From contig DASPTU010000055.1 of the NCBI GenBank assembly GCA_035623255.1, positions 1-64,000 on the forward strand: a stretch of DNA of 64,000 nucleotides. The letters run 5' to 3'. Source of the stretch: JAFAGX01 sp035623255 (GTDB taxonomy: Bacteria; Acidobacteriota; Terriglobia; Terriglobales; Acidobacteriaceae). A model generated the notes under the pieces. It saw only the letters and a list, made by a program, of their open reading frames with translations, had not been told where the DNA came from and ran no database searches. Shown one piece after another: positions 41,335-51,062 of this stretch; position 1 is the first letter of the stretch, and the number at the start of each line of letters is the position of its first letter. The translations under genes and the position numbers were made by a program.

Positions 41335-42492
41335 ATGATTCACCAGGTTCTGCGATTGACTGAGTTGCTGGCGGGCGCGGCGACGGTCGCCAGCATCGCC
41401 TATTACGCAGTATGTCTTTGGAGCGCCAGCCGTTTCCTGAAGGATCGACGGTCCGGCCAGTCACCGCGGGAATCTGCCCCGGTCTCGATATTGAAACCCC
41501 TCAAGGGGACCGATCCTGAGATGTACGAGTGTTTCCGGAGTCACTGCCTGCAGGATTACGGGGCGTACGAAATTATCTTTGGCGTCAGCGAGCGGGATGA
41601 TCCGGCCATTGAGCTGGTAGAACGACTCAAGGCAGAATTTCCGACACACGACATCCAACTGGTGCACTGCTCGCAAGATCTTGGCAACAACACCAAGGTG
41701 AGCAATCTGGTGCAGATGCTGCCTCACGCGCGCTATGAATACCTCATCGTAAACGACAGCGACATTCGCGTTCCTGCGGATTACTTGCGGCGAGTGCTTG
41801 CGGCACTGCGCGATCCGGGCGTCGGATTGGTAACTTGCCCCTATCGTGGCGTTGCCAACAAGAGCTTCGGATCGAGACTGGAATCCCTTGGCATCAGCAC
41901 GGATTTTTTTCCTGGAGTTCTGGTTGCAAGAAGTCTGGAAGGCATCAAGTTTGGTCTTGGATCGACGCTCGCATTTCGACGGCAGAACCTGGAGGAAATC
42001 GGTGGTTTCGAGGCCTTTCTGGATTATTTAGCCGATGACTACGAGATTGGCCGACGCTTGGCCGCTACAGGAGTGAGCGTTGAACTGTCTGACCTGGTAG
42101 TAGAAAGCGTTTTGCCGCAATACACGTTCAGGAGTTTTCTGGCACATCAACTACGCTGGGCGCGCACCGTCAAAAACGTGCGCTTGTGGGGCTACGTCGG
42201 ATTAGTACTCACGTTTGGCTTGCCTTGGGCACTGCTCACGCTGATTCTCGCCCGCGGCGCGGGTTGGGCGTGGCTGTTGCTCGCCATCACGTTGGGCATG
42301 CGCTTCGGAGTCGCAAACTATGTGGGCAAGAAGGTGTTAGCCGATCGTCAGCCAGGGCTTCTCTACTGGTTACCGCTGCGGGACATTGTGGCCTTATGCG
42401 TCTGGGTTATCAGTTTTGCCGGGCGCAGAGTCACCTGGCGGGGAACGTCATACACGCTAAAAGAAGGAAAGCTCGTTCGAACAACCACGTGA
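41335..42492 (+). CDS. GT21-family (HpnI/ceramide glucosyltransferase-like) glycosyltransferase
   Basis: 385 residues. One N-terminal helix precedes the GT-A catalytic domain: VSILKPLKGTDPEMYECFRS, IVNDSDIRVPADYLRRVLAA (DxD-like), FLDYLADDYEIGRRLAATGV, and the QLRWART motif typical of processive and GT21 enzymes. Three helices follow. HpnI transfers N-acetylglucosamine to bacteriohopanetetrol; eukaryotic relatives make glucosylceramide. Without other hopanoid or sphingolipid genes here, the lipid acceptor is uncertain. It is convergent with the GT39 gene. Confidence 0.85.
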   Translation: MIHQVLRLTELLAGAATVASIAYYAVCLWSASRFLKDRRSGQSPRESAPVSILKPLKGTDPEMYECFRSHCLQDYGAYEIIFGVSERDDPAIELVERLKAEFPTHDIQLVHCSQDLGNNTKVSNLVQMLPHARYEYLIVNDSDIRVPADYLRRVLAALRDPGVGLVTCPYRGVANKSFGSRLESLGISTDFFPGVLVARSLEGIKFGLGSTLAFRRQNLEEIGGFEAFLDYLADDYEIGRRLAATGVSVELSDLVVESVLPQYTFRSFLAHQLRWARTVKNVRLWGYVGLVLTFGLPWALLTLILARGAGWAWLLLAITLGMRFGVANYVGKKVLADRQPGLLYWLPLRDIVALCVWVISFAGRRVTWRGTSYTLKEGKLVRTTT

Positions 42493-44349
42493 TCAGTTCT
42501 CGAGCGGATGGTTCGTGAGAACCGACTTCCCTCCACGGCGCGCCACCACATACCGCTTTATCGACACAAGTTCTTTCGGTTCTTCCTGGTCGGTCCAGAG
42601 GAATATGCGCTCGGGGCTATTCCACGTGACTTCAAAGGACGCCTGGCTCTCGAAGACTGGAGGCACATCGGGAAATTGTGCGCCGAACCACAAGTTCCCA
42701 GCGGGTTCATGAAGGCTTCGCAACGGTATTCCGGTGTAGAAATTCAACGTCGAGGCATTCTCGTAAAGACCATCTACAACCACCAAATCTCCCGGACGAT
42801 AATACTTTTGAATCGCCTCGGCGAGTTCTTTCGAGGAGAGGATTGGCGAGAACGTAACAAATGCGTTGTGAACGCACGCGAGCATGGCGAACATCATCCC
42901 TGCCAGCACCAAATTGCCCGCGGATGGCTTGCCGCGACGGCGAAAAACCCAGTTCAGGGCCGTCCCTGTCAGCAAAGCCAATGAAAATATCAGCAGAGGC
43001 CAGTGGAACGCACCAATGGCTTGAGGGGTGAGATCGAAGAAGTGTCCGAAAGAAAGCGCATAATTTTGGGGATTTTTCTTCAGCAATTCCGCGAGGTCGG
43101 TTCCCGGCGCCGGTACTTTCGAAATAAGTAAAAAAGCAACGCCGGTCAGGAACGCGAGACCGCCAATCGCAAACAAGATCACGGATGACGTTCTACCCGA
43201 CCGTCGCAACTTGTCGGCGGGGATCGACTGCTCTTCCCGTTGCAACCATCCGCCAATCAGTAGGGCTAGACCGGGCAAAGCGGGAATCGTGTAGTACTCC
43301 TGGCGTGTGGAGAAACTGAAAAAGACAAGAATCACCAGGGGCCAAAGTAGAAACAGCAATCCTGGATTAGTGTGCTGACGAAGACCAGAACCCCGCTCAC
43401 GCCAATGAAACCTAACATTCTTCACTGCCTGCGGAAGAAATACGAACCATGGCATCATCCAGATCACTATCAAAGCCCAGTAAACGAGAAGGGGCACGGT
43501 ATCGTAATCGCGAGGGACCCGCTTGTTCAGGTAGCGGAGGAAATGTTCGTTGACAAAGTAGAACCACAGAAAGCCTCTCACCTGGCCCTGGGCAGGATTG
43601 CGAATCGCAGCGAGAACATGCCACGGAGCAGCGATAGCTAGGAAGACAAAAGTACTGGAAAGGAGTCGAAGCCGGCGCAGGTGCTGAGGATTTTGAGTAA
43701 GCAGCAAATATAAGAAAATTACGCCTGCCGGGAAGACCAGGCCGATTAATCCCTTGGTAAGAACATTCAACGCACAAGTAGCGGCTAAACCCCAACAAGT
43801 CAGTCGCGATGGCGGATCCTCATGGAGCGAGTGCAGAAACAGCAGAAAGCTCAAGCTGAGCCACAGCGTAACCAGTGCCTCAGGAATCAGGAACCGAGTG
43901 AAAAGGTATGGTCCGAGCGCTGTGCCTAACACCAGCGCTGAGTAAAACCCCCCGCGCTCCCCATGATATGTTCGACCGAGGGAGTATGTGACGAGGAGCA
44001 AGAGCAAAACGCCAACAACCAGTGGAAGGCGAGTACTCCAGTCCTTGACGCCGAAAAAATAGTAGCTGGTAGCGACGCTCCAGTACATGAGGGGTGCTTT
44101 TTCCAGGTAACGAATTCCGTTATTTATGTGGAGAGTGACCCAATCATGTTTTTGCAGCATCTCACGCGCCGCTTCAGCGTGAACCGAATCGGCATCGTCG
44201 AGCAGAGGCGGGGTGAACATCCCCGCCACGTAGATAACACTCCAAAGCACAACGATAACGAGGATGGAGATGAACCGATGTTCGGGCTGGCTGCTTAGAG
44301 ATTGTGCAGGAGGAGCGGTAGTTACACTCTGCGATGCAGGCGCACTCAT
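42493..44349 (-). CDS. GT39/ArnT-like polyprenyl-phosphate-sugar transferase
   Basis: 618 residues with roughly twelve hydrophobic helices. The catalytic acidic motif of the first periplasmic loop is present (TPPLLDDADSVHAEAAREML), followed by IRYLEKAPLMYWSVATSYYF and RFLIPEALVTLWLSLSFLL. These features match the ArnT/PMT superfamily, which moves a sugar from an undecaprenyl carrier to lipid A, protein or another acceptor in the periplasm. A soluble C-terminal domain (about 500-618) fits ArnT-like members. The acceptor is not known. The start is taken at ATG 44349, the first preceding the low-complexity N-terminus. Confidence 0.88.
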   Translation of the reverse strand: MSAPASQSVTTAPPAQSLSSQPEHRFISILVIVVLWSVIYVAGMFTPPLLDDADSVHAEAAREMLQKHDWVTLHINNGIRYLEKAPLMYWSVATSYYFFGVKDWSTRLPLVVGVLLLLLVTYSLGRTYHGERGGFYSALVLGTALGPYLFTRFLIPEALVTLWLSLSFLLFLHSLHEDPPSRLTCWGLAATCALNVLTKGLIGLVFPAGVIFLYLLLTQNPQHLRRLRLLSSTFVFLAIAAPWHVLAAIRNPAQGQVRGFLWFYFVNEHFLRYLNKRVPRDYDTVPLLVYWALIVIWMMPWFVFLPQAVKNVRFHWRERGSGLRQHTNPGLLFLLWPLVILVFFSFSTRQEYYTIPALPGLALLIGGWLQREEQSIPADKLRRSGRTSSVILFAIGGLAFLTGVAFLLISKVPAPGTDLAELLKKNPQNYALSFGHFFDLTPQAIGAFHWPLLIFSLALLTGTALNWVFRRRGKPSAGNLVLAGMMFAMLACVHNAFVTFSPILSSKELAEAIQKYYRPGDLVVVDGLYENASTLNFYTGIPLRSLHEPAGNLWFGAQFPDVPPVFESQASFEVTWNSPERIFLWTDQEEPKELVSIKRYVVARRGGKSVLTNHPLEN

Positions 44350-44390
44350 GAACAATCAAACATTATACTGACAGTCTTCGGCCGACGAAC

Positions 44391-46352
44391 CTAGCCCGCT
44401 GTGCAAGCGGCGTTAGCGCGAGCATCGGTTCTGCTGATGACTTCCCGAATCTTCCTTGCGAGTGCATTAAGCCGAAAAGGCTTTTGCAATAAACACGCGG
44501 TGGCTTCGATTTTTCCGCGCCGCAGGATGGTGCTTTCAGCATAGCCGGATACAAATAGTACTTTCATCCGTGGACGCTCTGCGGCGAGGCGTTCCGCCAA
44601 GTTGGGCCCGCTCATCTGTGGCATAACAACGTCGCTGATCATAAGATCGATGGGACCGCAATACTCGCGTGACACGCGAATTGCCTCTTCGCCATTAGAT
44701 GCCTCCAGGACGGTATAGCCTCTCCGCGTAAGGAACTCACGGCTCGATTCGCGGACCGCTGCCTCGTCTTCTACCAACAGCAGGGTTTCACAGCCTCCGG
44801 GGGAGTGTTGAACGTCGTCAGGTGCGCTCGCTTGCTCCGTGTTGGGTTGTGCCTTGGGCAGATAGATCTTGAAAGAGGTTCCCAGCCCCGGTTCACTATA
44901 GACCCATATAAAGCCGCCATTCTGCTTCACGATGCCGTACACCGTAGCGAGGCCGAGACCGGTGCCTTTCCCTTCGTCTTTTGTGGTGTAGAAGGGCTCA
45001 AAGATGTGCGCCAGGTGCTCCTGTGGAATTCCCATTCCCGAGTCGGTAACAGAAAGCAGGACATAGTCGCCCTGGGGAACGATTGAGTGGCGTTGTTGAT
45101 CGGTTTTATGCAAATGAACGTTGACGGTTTCGATTGTGAGCCTGCCGCCGCCGGGCATTGCGTCGCGCGCATTGGCAGCCAAGTTCATGACAATCTGCTC
45201 GACTTGCACCGGATCAGCTTTAACTTTGTCCAGGTTGTGGCCCGGTAGGAACGCGATCTGAATGTCTTCGCCGATCAGGCGCGGCAGCATCTTACCAATT
45301 TCCCCCAGCACGGTATTCAGATCCAGCAGCTGCAGAGACTGCATCTGTTTGCGACCAAAGGCCAGAAGTTGTCGTGTGAGATCTGCGGCGCGCCGCGATG
45401 CCCCGATGATCTCTCCGATTTTCTCTCGTGCTGGATCGTCGTTGGTGAGGGAATCGAGCGTCAATTCAGCATACGCACTGATTACCATGAGCAGGTTATT
45501 GAAGTCATGGGCAACACCTCCAGCTAACCGACCGATGGCATCCATTTTTTGTGCTTGTTGCAACTGCGATTCGAGTCTGCGCTGGTTTGTAATGTCCCGC
45601 CCGGTTGAAATGTAGTGGGTGATCTGGCCAGTCGCATCTCGCACCGGTGTGATTGACTTCTCGAGAACGAAGGTCTCCCCATTTTTCTTTCGGTTCATTA
45701 CCACCCCGTGGAAGGGTTTACCGGAAAGCACCGTGTCCCACATTTCCTCATAGAGTTCTCCCGATTGCTGTTCCGACTTAAGCAGCCCGATGGTCTGCCC
45801 AATAACCTCCTCTTTGGAATAGCCAGTGAGAGCTTCGAAAGCGGGGTTCACATACTCCAGGACGCAGGAGCGATCGGTGATCATTACTGGTTCAGGGGAT
45901 TGCTCGACCGTATGGCGGAGTTTGAGCAGCATTTTCTCGGAGGTTTGCTGTTGCTGCTCTCTTTGATAACGGTCGATGGCATTGAGAACGGCGACCGCCA
46001 TGCACTTGCAACTGGGGTGGCAACCGCGCACAGCATTGCAGAAAACGGATTGCAAGATAGCGGTCGTGCGCAGATCGTTCTTATAGTCCTTGAGAAAAAT
46101 TACCGGCATGGATCCTCCAACCGGTATGTTCTGAACACTGTCATTTTCCTCGGTTCCGTCAGACACCACCAGGTCATAGCCTGGTTGAGCTGCGGACAGG
46201 CCAATGTCATGGACCGAGGCAACGCAGTCCACGTTCAATCTGCCGCCTCCTGCCTGCATCAGGAGCTCGCGAAGGCGAGTCAGATCAGCTTGAGCGTGCG
46301 TGATCAGGAGCAACCGCATGTCGCGAACAGCGCGCTCTTTTTGTGCTCCCAC
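44391..46352 (-). CDS. Hybrid histidine kinase (REC-like, PAS, HisKA, HATPase, REC)
   Basis: 653 residues from a GTG at 46352 with AAGGAG eight bases upstream. Order of parts: an N-terminal receiver-like domain (about 12-125, YDLVVSDG with Asp65) whose end carries a Cys cluster (Cys105, 111, 115, 117); a PAS domain (about 150-260, PEPVMITDRSCVLEYVNPAF); HisKA with phospho-His282 in GGVAHDFNNLL; HATPase (N-box NLAANARDAM, G-boxes DSGMGIP and GKGTGLGLATVYG); and a C-terminal receiver with Asp in DLMISDVVMPQ. It is cytoplasmic, with no transmembrane helix. There is no separate response regulator gene beside it. Confidence 0.92.
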   Translation of the reverse strand: MGAQKERAVRDMRLLLITHAQADLTRLRELLMQAGGGRLNVDCVASVHDIGLSAAQPGYDLVVSDGTEENDSVQNIPVGGSMPVIFLKDYKNDLRTTAILQSVFCNAVRGCHPSCKCMAVAVLNAIDRYQREQQQQTSEKMLLKLRHTVEQSPEPVMITDRSCVLEYVNPAFEALTGYSKEEVIGQTIGLLKSEQQSGELYEEMWDTVLSGKPFHGVVMNRKKNGETFVLEKSITPVRDATGQITHYISTGRDITNQRRLESQLQQAQKMDAIGRLAGGVAHDFNNLLMVISAYAELTLDSLTNDDPAREKIGEIIGASRRAADLTRQLLAFGRKQMQSLQLLDLNTVLGEIGKMLPRLIGEDIQIAFLPGHNLDKVKADPVQVEQIVMNLAANARDAMPGGGRLTIETVNVHLHKTDQQRHSIVPQGDYVLLSVTDSGMGIPQEHLAHIFEPFYTTKDEGKGTGLGLATVYGIVKQNGGFIWVYSEPGLGTSFKIYLPKAQPNTEQASAPDDVQHSPGGCETLLLVEDEAAVRESSREFLTRRGYTVLEASNGEEAIRVSREYCGPIDLMISDVVMPQMSGPNLAERLAAERPRMKVLFVSGYAESTILRRGKIEATACLLQKPFRLNALARKIREVISRTDARANAACTAG

Positions 46353-46731
46353 GGTCCCTACTCCTTTTAGCTCTACATCGGAACCGCCAGGGAATTACAC
46401 AATGCGGGTCGCCAAAAGATTTCGACTGTTACCGAAGAGCGTTCCGATTCAGGAAAGCGCCTGCTTCGGAATTGCTAGTAGTGTTTGCAAGAGTGAAGCT
46501 GTGAAAACGCACTTTTTGTTATGTAAACGACCAAAGTGGGAAAAATCTCAGGGTGAGACAAAATTCATGGCAACAGAAGGAGTCGTGTCAAGTCCCCTCA
46601 CGAGGCGAAATTACTCCAAGCCGTTGAATCGGTTGACGATATTTTTCTTCAAGATGTGTCATAACACCCCCGGTAAAACTGCTAGTCTGAAAGTAGAGAT
46701 AGAATTTCGCCGGCTTCGACACAACAAGCAC
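46353..46731. other. Intergenic region between histidine kinase and gatC
   Basis: About 380 bp between divergent genes. In-frame codons upstream of gatC extend through it but do not look like protein. No RNA gene or strong repeat was seen. It should hold the promoters of both the kinase and the gatCA operon. Confidence 0.5.
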
Positions 46732-47070
46732 ATGAAAGTCACCGAACAGGATGTCGGATACGTAGCGGAGCTGGCCAACCTCGAATTGACAACTGAGGAG
46801 CGGGCACGCCTGGTGCGCGAGCTGAACTCCATTCTCGAGTATGTCGACCGCCTGAACGAACTCGACACCTCGAAAGTGCAGCCTATGACCCAGATGGAAC
46901 AAACTTACACAACTGCGAAATCGGTGCCAGGTGCAAAGGATTTCGCGTATGCCGGCCGGGAGGACATTGTGGAGGGGCTACGAAAATCCCTTCCCCGAGA
47001 AGTTGCGCTGGCAAATGCGCCAGACACGGATTCAACTTTCTTCCGCGTGCCCAAAGTGATTGAAAGATAG
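46732..47070 (+). CDS. gatC: Asp/Glu-tRNA amidotransferase subunit C
   Basis: 112 residues with the GatC pattern: VTEQDVGYVAELANLELTTE, EERARLVRELNSILEYVDRL and NELDTSKVQPM. It stabilises the GatA-GatB complex that converts misacylated Glu-tRNA(Gln) (and Asp-tRNA(Asn)) to the amide form. The ATG at 46732 fits the family start. It lies 75 bp before gatA in the same direction; gatB is not in the window. Confidence 0.93.
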   Translation: MKVTEQDVGYVAELANLELTTEERARLVRELNSILEYVDRLNELDTSKVQPMTQMEQTYTTAKSVPGAKDFAYAGREDIVEGLRKSLPREVALANAPDTDSTFFRVPKVIER

Positions 47071-47145
47071 CTGAGCCTTTAGTCCTGGCGTTCACATGCC
47101 CAGTAGTGTGCAAGCACAGAGAAGGTCCCACTTGGCGAAGTCGTT

Positions 47146-48579
47146 ATGGATCTGAAATCACTCACGATTGATGCCGTGCGGTCAGCCATCCGAGAGCGAA
47201 GAACTACGGCTACCGCTTTAGCTGAAGCGTTCTACACCAACATTGAAAGAGACGATCCTGAGATTGGCGCCTACCTGACGCTTTCGCAAGACCGTGCGCT
47301 CGCGAAGGCTGGGGAGATCGACAGGCTCGCCGAGAAAGGCGATGCGCTGCCACCTTTGGGTGGGGTACCGGTGGGCATCAAGGATGTGATGGTGACCCGA
47401 GGTGTGCGTACAACGGCGGGTTCGAAGATTCTCGGTAACTACATTCCGCCGTATGACTGCACAGCAGTGGCGCGGCTCGAGGAGGCCGGTGCGGTAGTGC
47501 TTGGAAAAACGAATTGTGATGAATTTGCCATGGGGTCATCGAATGAGAATTCGGCCTGGCGTCCGGTGCACAACCCGCGCGATCCCAGACGCGTTCCCGG
47601 AGGGTCTTCCGGAGGATCCGCCGCCGCGGTCGCGGCGCACATGGCCATCGTGGCCCTTGGCTCAGACACCGGCGGCTCGATTCGCCAGCCCGCTTCATTC
47701 TGTGGTGTGGTTGGCTTGATGCCAACCTATGGGCGTGTCTCACGATACGGGCTGATTGCATTTGCCTCCTCGCTCGATCACATCGGGCCGTTGACGAAGA
47801 CGGTAAAGGACGCGGCGACGGTGCTGCGTACGATCGCCGGTCGTGATCCGATGGATTCTACCTCCGCCGACTTACCGGTTCCAGATTACGTGGCCGAACT
47901 GGAGAAGCCGGTTTGCGGGCTCAAAATCGGGGTCGCCCATGAATACTTCGGAGAGGGACTTGACGCTGAGGTCCGAGCCGCAGTCGAAGCTGCTATTCAC
48001 AAGCTGGCGCAATTGGAGTGTGAAGTCATTCCCGTTTCCCTGCCCCACACGAAATATGCGATTCCGACCTACTACATTCTGGCGACCGCCGAGGCTTCAT
48101 CCAATCTGGCACGCTATGACGGGGTTCGATACGGTCTTCGGGCGGGGGGTGTGCGCACACTTTCGGAAATGTATCGACGCAGCCGCGATCAGGGATTTGG
48201 CGCCGAAGTGAAGCGGCGCATCATGCTGGGCACATATGCTCTCAGCGCCGGTTACTACGATGCCTACTATCTGAAGGCACAGAAGGTTCGCACACTGCTG
48301 GCTGACGACTTTCGCGAAGCTTTCAAAAAAGTGGATGCCATTATTACTCCGACCAGCCCAACTGCGGCATTCAGACTGGGAGAGAAAGTGGATGATCCCT
48401 TGGCAATGTACCTGGCTGATATTTATACAGTGACGGCCGATCTCGCGGGCATTCCAGGGATCTCGATCCCTTGCGGTGAGACGAAAGACAAGCTCCCGAT
48501 CGGCTTGCAGATTCTGGGAAGGCACTTCGACGAAGCCACCGTCCTGCGTCTGGCGAATGCGTACGAGAACGCCGCGTAA
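47146..48579 (+). CDS. gatA: Asp/Glu-tRNA amidotransferase subunit A
   Basis: 477 residues of the amidase-signature family. The catalytic Lys is in GGVPVGIKDVMVTRGVRTTA. The two serines are in GGSSGGSAAAVAAHMAIVAL and SDTGGSIRQPASFCG. The downstream NENSAWRPVHNPRDPRRVPG and YGRVSRYGLIAFASSLDHIG are GatA-type. It releases ammonia from glutamine for the transamidation. It forms an operon with gatC. The full length is typical. Confidence 0.96.
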   Translation: MDLKSLTIDAVRSAIRERRTTATALAEAFYTNIERDDPEIGAYLTLSQDRALAKAGEIDRLAEKGDALPPLGGVPVGIKDVMVTRGVRTTAGSKILGNYIPPYDCTAVARLEEAGAVVLGKTNCDEFAMGSSNENSAWRPVHNPRDPRRVPGGSSGGSAAAVAAHMAIVALGSDTGGSIRQPASFCGVVGLMPTYGRVSRYGLIAFASSLDHIGPLTKTVKDAATVLRTIAGRDPMDSTSADLPVPDYVAELEKPVCGLKIGVAHEYFGEGLDAEVRAAVEAAIHKLAQLECEVIPVSLPHTKYAIPTYYILATAEASSNLARYDGVRYGLRAGGVRTLSEMYRRSRDQGFGAEVKRRIMLGTYALSAGYYDAYYLKAQKVRTLLADDFREAFKKVDAIITPTSPTAAFRLGEKVDDPLAMYLADIYTVTADLAGIPGISIPCGETKDKLPIGLQILGRHFDEATVLRLANAYENAA

Positions 48580-48626
48580 GCGGCCAGTTGCCAGCGCTCT
48601 ATTTCGCTATTAAGTTCCGCACGGTA

Positions 48627-49217
48627 TCAGGAATCCTTGAGGAGCTCGTAGTAACAATCACCGGCACAGCTGCGGCAAAGGACCTTGCCATCGCGCCGAA
48701 CCTCGCGGCGAAAGTTGATGCCTTCGCCGCAAACATCGCAAACAATTCGTTCGCTTTTGTATCCAGGAAACTCTTCGGGAGGCAGTTCGACCTTCACCCA
48801 CTGAGTGGTAAATAAGTCGTCATCCGAAAGCTCACGATAGGCCAGCATCTGCTGGCTATTTTTGTCACTGATTTCGGGATGTAACTGTCGCGCCAAAGTC
48901 TTCGACGACTCTTTCGCTGCAATTCGCACAGCTTTGCCGGTGCTGACGTCGACAAAGGTGGCCGCGACTTTGCCCCAATCGCGGAATTTCAGGGCTCGCT
49001 TACCTAAGCGGCAGCCGGTGACGACAGCGACCGCGTCGGTCGCGCAGCGATCGATTTCAACAAACGTGACAAGACGCTTGCGGTCCTTGCCGCGAGGATC
49101 GTCAAGACCCAGCTTGGCAAGGCCCAGCATGGCTAACCGCACCCCGAGCACTTGGCCGGCGCACAAATGTCCGTGAGCCTGTTCTGCCTCGCGCAGGTAC
49201 TCGTCGAGAGATTTCAT
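48627..49217 (-). CDS. FmdE-family protein with C-terminal zinc ribbon
   Basis: 196 residues. The FmdE core has AHGHLCAGQVLGVRLAMLGL and FVEIDRCATDAVAVVTGCRL, with conserved His and Cys residues. The C-terminal zinc ribbon has ERIVCDVCGEGINFRREVRR and VLCRSCAG. FmdE was first named from formylmethanofuran dehydrogenase loci, but most bacterial members lie far from those and are linked to molybdenum/tungsten enzymes or remain uncharacterised. No such enzyme is encoded nearby. The start at ATG 49217 (MKSLDEYL) fits the family. Convergent with gatA. Confidence 0.82.
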   Translation of the reverse strand: MKSLDEYLREAEQAHGHLCAGQVLGVRLAMLGLAKLGLDDPRGKDRKRLVTFVEIDRCATDAVAVVTGCRLGKRALKFRDWGKVAATFVDVSTGKAVRIAAKESSKTLARQLHPEISDKNSQQMLAYRELSDDDLFTTQWVKVELPPEEFPGYKSERIVCDVCGEGINFRREVRRDGKVLCRSCAGDCYYELLKDS

Positions 49218-49267
49218 GCAAGACCAGCTGTCAATTTGCAGTTCCCAACTCAACCAAGGAGAAAACT

Positions 49268-49867
49268 ATGCTGTTCAATTCTAGATCGAAAACGCTAATC
49301 GTGATGCTACTCGCGCTGTCGCTGATAACCACTGGGTGCAGCGCACAATGGATCAAAGTCGCCCTGGCGGATCTTCCGATACTGGTGCAAATGGCTTTGA
49401 ATGTCGGTAATCTTGTTACGACACTGCAATCCGGCAAACAACTGAATGCGGCGGATGCCGAAGCCATCCAGAACATATCCAATCAGGCAGCGCGCGACCT
49501 GAACTTGTTACAGAGCCTTTATAACGAGTACCAGTCCCATCCCGGCGGCACAGCGTTACAGAAAATCCAGAACGCCATCGGTGATATTAACCAAAACTTA
49601 CCTGCGCTGTTGCAGGCCGTTCATATCAGTGACCCGGCGCTATCTGCCAGAGTTACCGCAGCTGTGAATCTGATGCTGAGCACCGTTAACGGTTTTGCCG
49701 CACTCATCCCGCAACCGTCGGGGGCTTTCGCTGCTCAGAAAGTCGTACGCAAAGCAACTCCTGCACCCACGCCTGCGGACTTGAAAAGGCAATGGAACGA
49801 GCAGGTGTGTGGAGCGAGCGGCAACAGTGCTCTCGAGTCCGCCAGATCATCCTGCGAAGTGAAATAG
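49268..49867 (+). CDS. Hypothetical lipoprotein
   Basis: 199 residues. AAGGAG precedes the ATG, and a lipoprotein signal ends in lipobox LITTGC (Cys24). The mature part is mostly alpha-helical (about 50-150: ADAEAIQNISNQAARDLNLL, QKIQNAIGDINQNLPALLQA) with an Ala/Pro-rich linker and a short C-terminal tail with two Cys. I recognise no family. Divergent from the FmdE-like gene. Confidence 0.7.
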   Translation: MLFNSRSKTLIVMLLALSLITTGCSAQWIKVALADLPILVQMALNVGNLVTTLQSGKQLNAADAEAIQNISNQAARDLNLLQSLYNEYQSHPGGTALQKIQNAIGDINQNLPALLQAVHISDPALSARVTAAVNLMLSTVNGFAALIPQPSGAFAAQKVVRKATPAPTPADLKRQWNEQVCGASGNSALESARSSCEVK

Positions 49868-49970
49868 AAAACCCGGTTAGCACACTGCACGCCTGCAAGC
49901 CTGTGGTTCGTGGCTATGACGGTGACTCTGCGAAACACAGCGGCGACGTGCAGTTTTTCGCCGAGCGAAA

Positions 49971-50564
49971 TTAGATCCTGCCGGCGGAGGGCAAATGCGG
50001 CGAAGGGTGAGGAATCGCCCGCAGACGATGACCGACAATCAAACTGTAGTGGACACCTGAAATGATGGTGAACGCAAATACTGCGCGCAGACAGGTTAGG
50101 CGCGTGATGGCAATCCATCTGCTGGGTTCAACTTGAAATAACAAAGCAAAGAAAACGGCCGCCACCTGGGCAAAGGTATTGGCTTTGCCGAAGATGCTGG
50201 GACGGAAGTCTCGCAGACCGGCGATTGCATATAGAACCGCACTGGCGGCCAGAATCGAAATATCACGGCTGAAAACCAGCACCGTAAACTTCCACGGAAT
50301 CTTATGCAGAATCGAGAGCACAAGAAATACAGTGCTAAGGAGTAGCTTATCCGCGATGGGATCGAGATATTGCCCAAGCATGGTTTGCTGCTTCAGAGTA
50401 CGAGCCAGCAGACCATCGAGGCCGTCGCTGAGGCCGGCCAGCACGAACAGAATCAGAGCGGAGCGATAATGTCCTTCCACCAGTTTAATGACGATAAACG
50501 GCAGGAATATCATTCGCATCAGCGTGAGCTGGTTAGGAAAACTTAGAACCTGCGATAACTTCAC
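49971..50564 (-). CDS. CDP-alcohol phosphatidyltransferase (PgsA-like)
   Basis: 197 residues. The family motif D-G-x2-A-R-x8-G-x3-D-x3-D appears as DGLDGLLARTLKQQT followed by MLGQYLDPIADKLL, and four or more membrane helices flank it. It opens LSFPNQLTLMRMIFLPFIVI, which is PgsA-like. It probably makes phosphatidylglycerophosphate from CDP-diacylglycerol and glycerol-3-phosphate at the inner membrane. The GTG start has GAGGAAC upstream. Whether it is the main PgsA or a paralogue cannot be judged. Confidence 0.85.
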   Translation of the reverse strand: MKLSQVLSFPNQLTLMRMIFLPFIVIKLVEGHYRSALILFVLAGLSDGLDGLLARTLKQQTMLGQYLDPIADKLLLSTVFLVLSILHKIPWKFTVLVFSRDISILAASAVLYAIAGLRDFRPSIFGKANTFAQVAAVFFALLFQVEPSRWIAITRLTCLRAVFAFTIISGVHYSLIVGHRLRAIPHPSPHLPSAGRI

Positions 50565-51062
50565 TGGCGTTCCTCGATGAGCCGCCTCATTCTTGGGATT
50601 GTAAACAATGGTTTGGCAGGAATGCAGACCTAGTTCCTACCCGCCTGAACCCCTTTCGGGAAGAGTCGTCACAGGGTAATCATTCGTGACCCGCTGAAGG
50701 CCTAATCACGGTTACTCACCAGTCGCTCGTGCGTGTGCTGTGTGAACCGCCCCTGTGGCCCGGACTTCGCCGTTACAAACAAAACATAGCAAGGTTGGTA
50801 GTTTGGGCACAGAACGCGTAGGCCGCCGCAATGGTTACTAGCAAGTTTGTTAAATCCCCTTACCTTTTTGTCGTTTCTTGCGTCTAACGGAACAATATGT
50901 TCTTTGCGGTGCGACAGCCTGATCCGTCCCAAAAACGGACAGGAATTTGTCACTTTTGCAACAACTCCCCTTCACGGAACGTTGACCAACGGGGTTGCGT
51001 ATCTGAGGCAAGCATGCTTTTCGGGAAAGCCAGCGCGGCAGCGGAGAGTTTGGGAGACGGTT
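50565..51062. other. Intergenic region without a recognised gene
   Basis: About 500 bp between divergent genes. The reading frame of the downstream gene stays open through most of it but lacks protein-like composition and a ribosome site. I looked for a structured leader or riboswitch and did not recognise one. No repeat longer than about ten bases was noted. Confidence 0.45.

Noticed and set aside
50565..51062. Possible riboswitch or structured leader
   Set aside because: I compared it by eye with common riboswitch cores (c-di-GMP, cobalamin, TPP) and found no convincing match.
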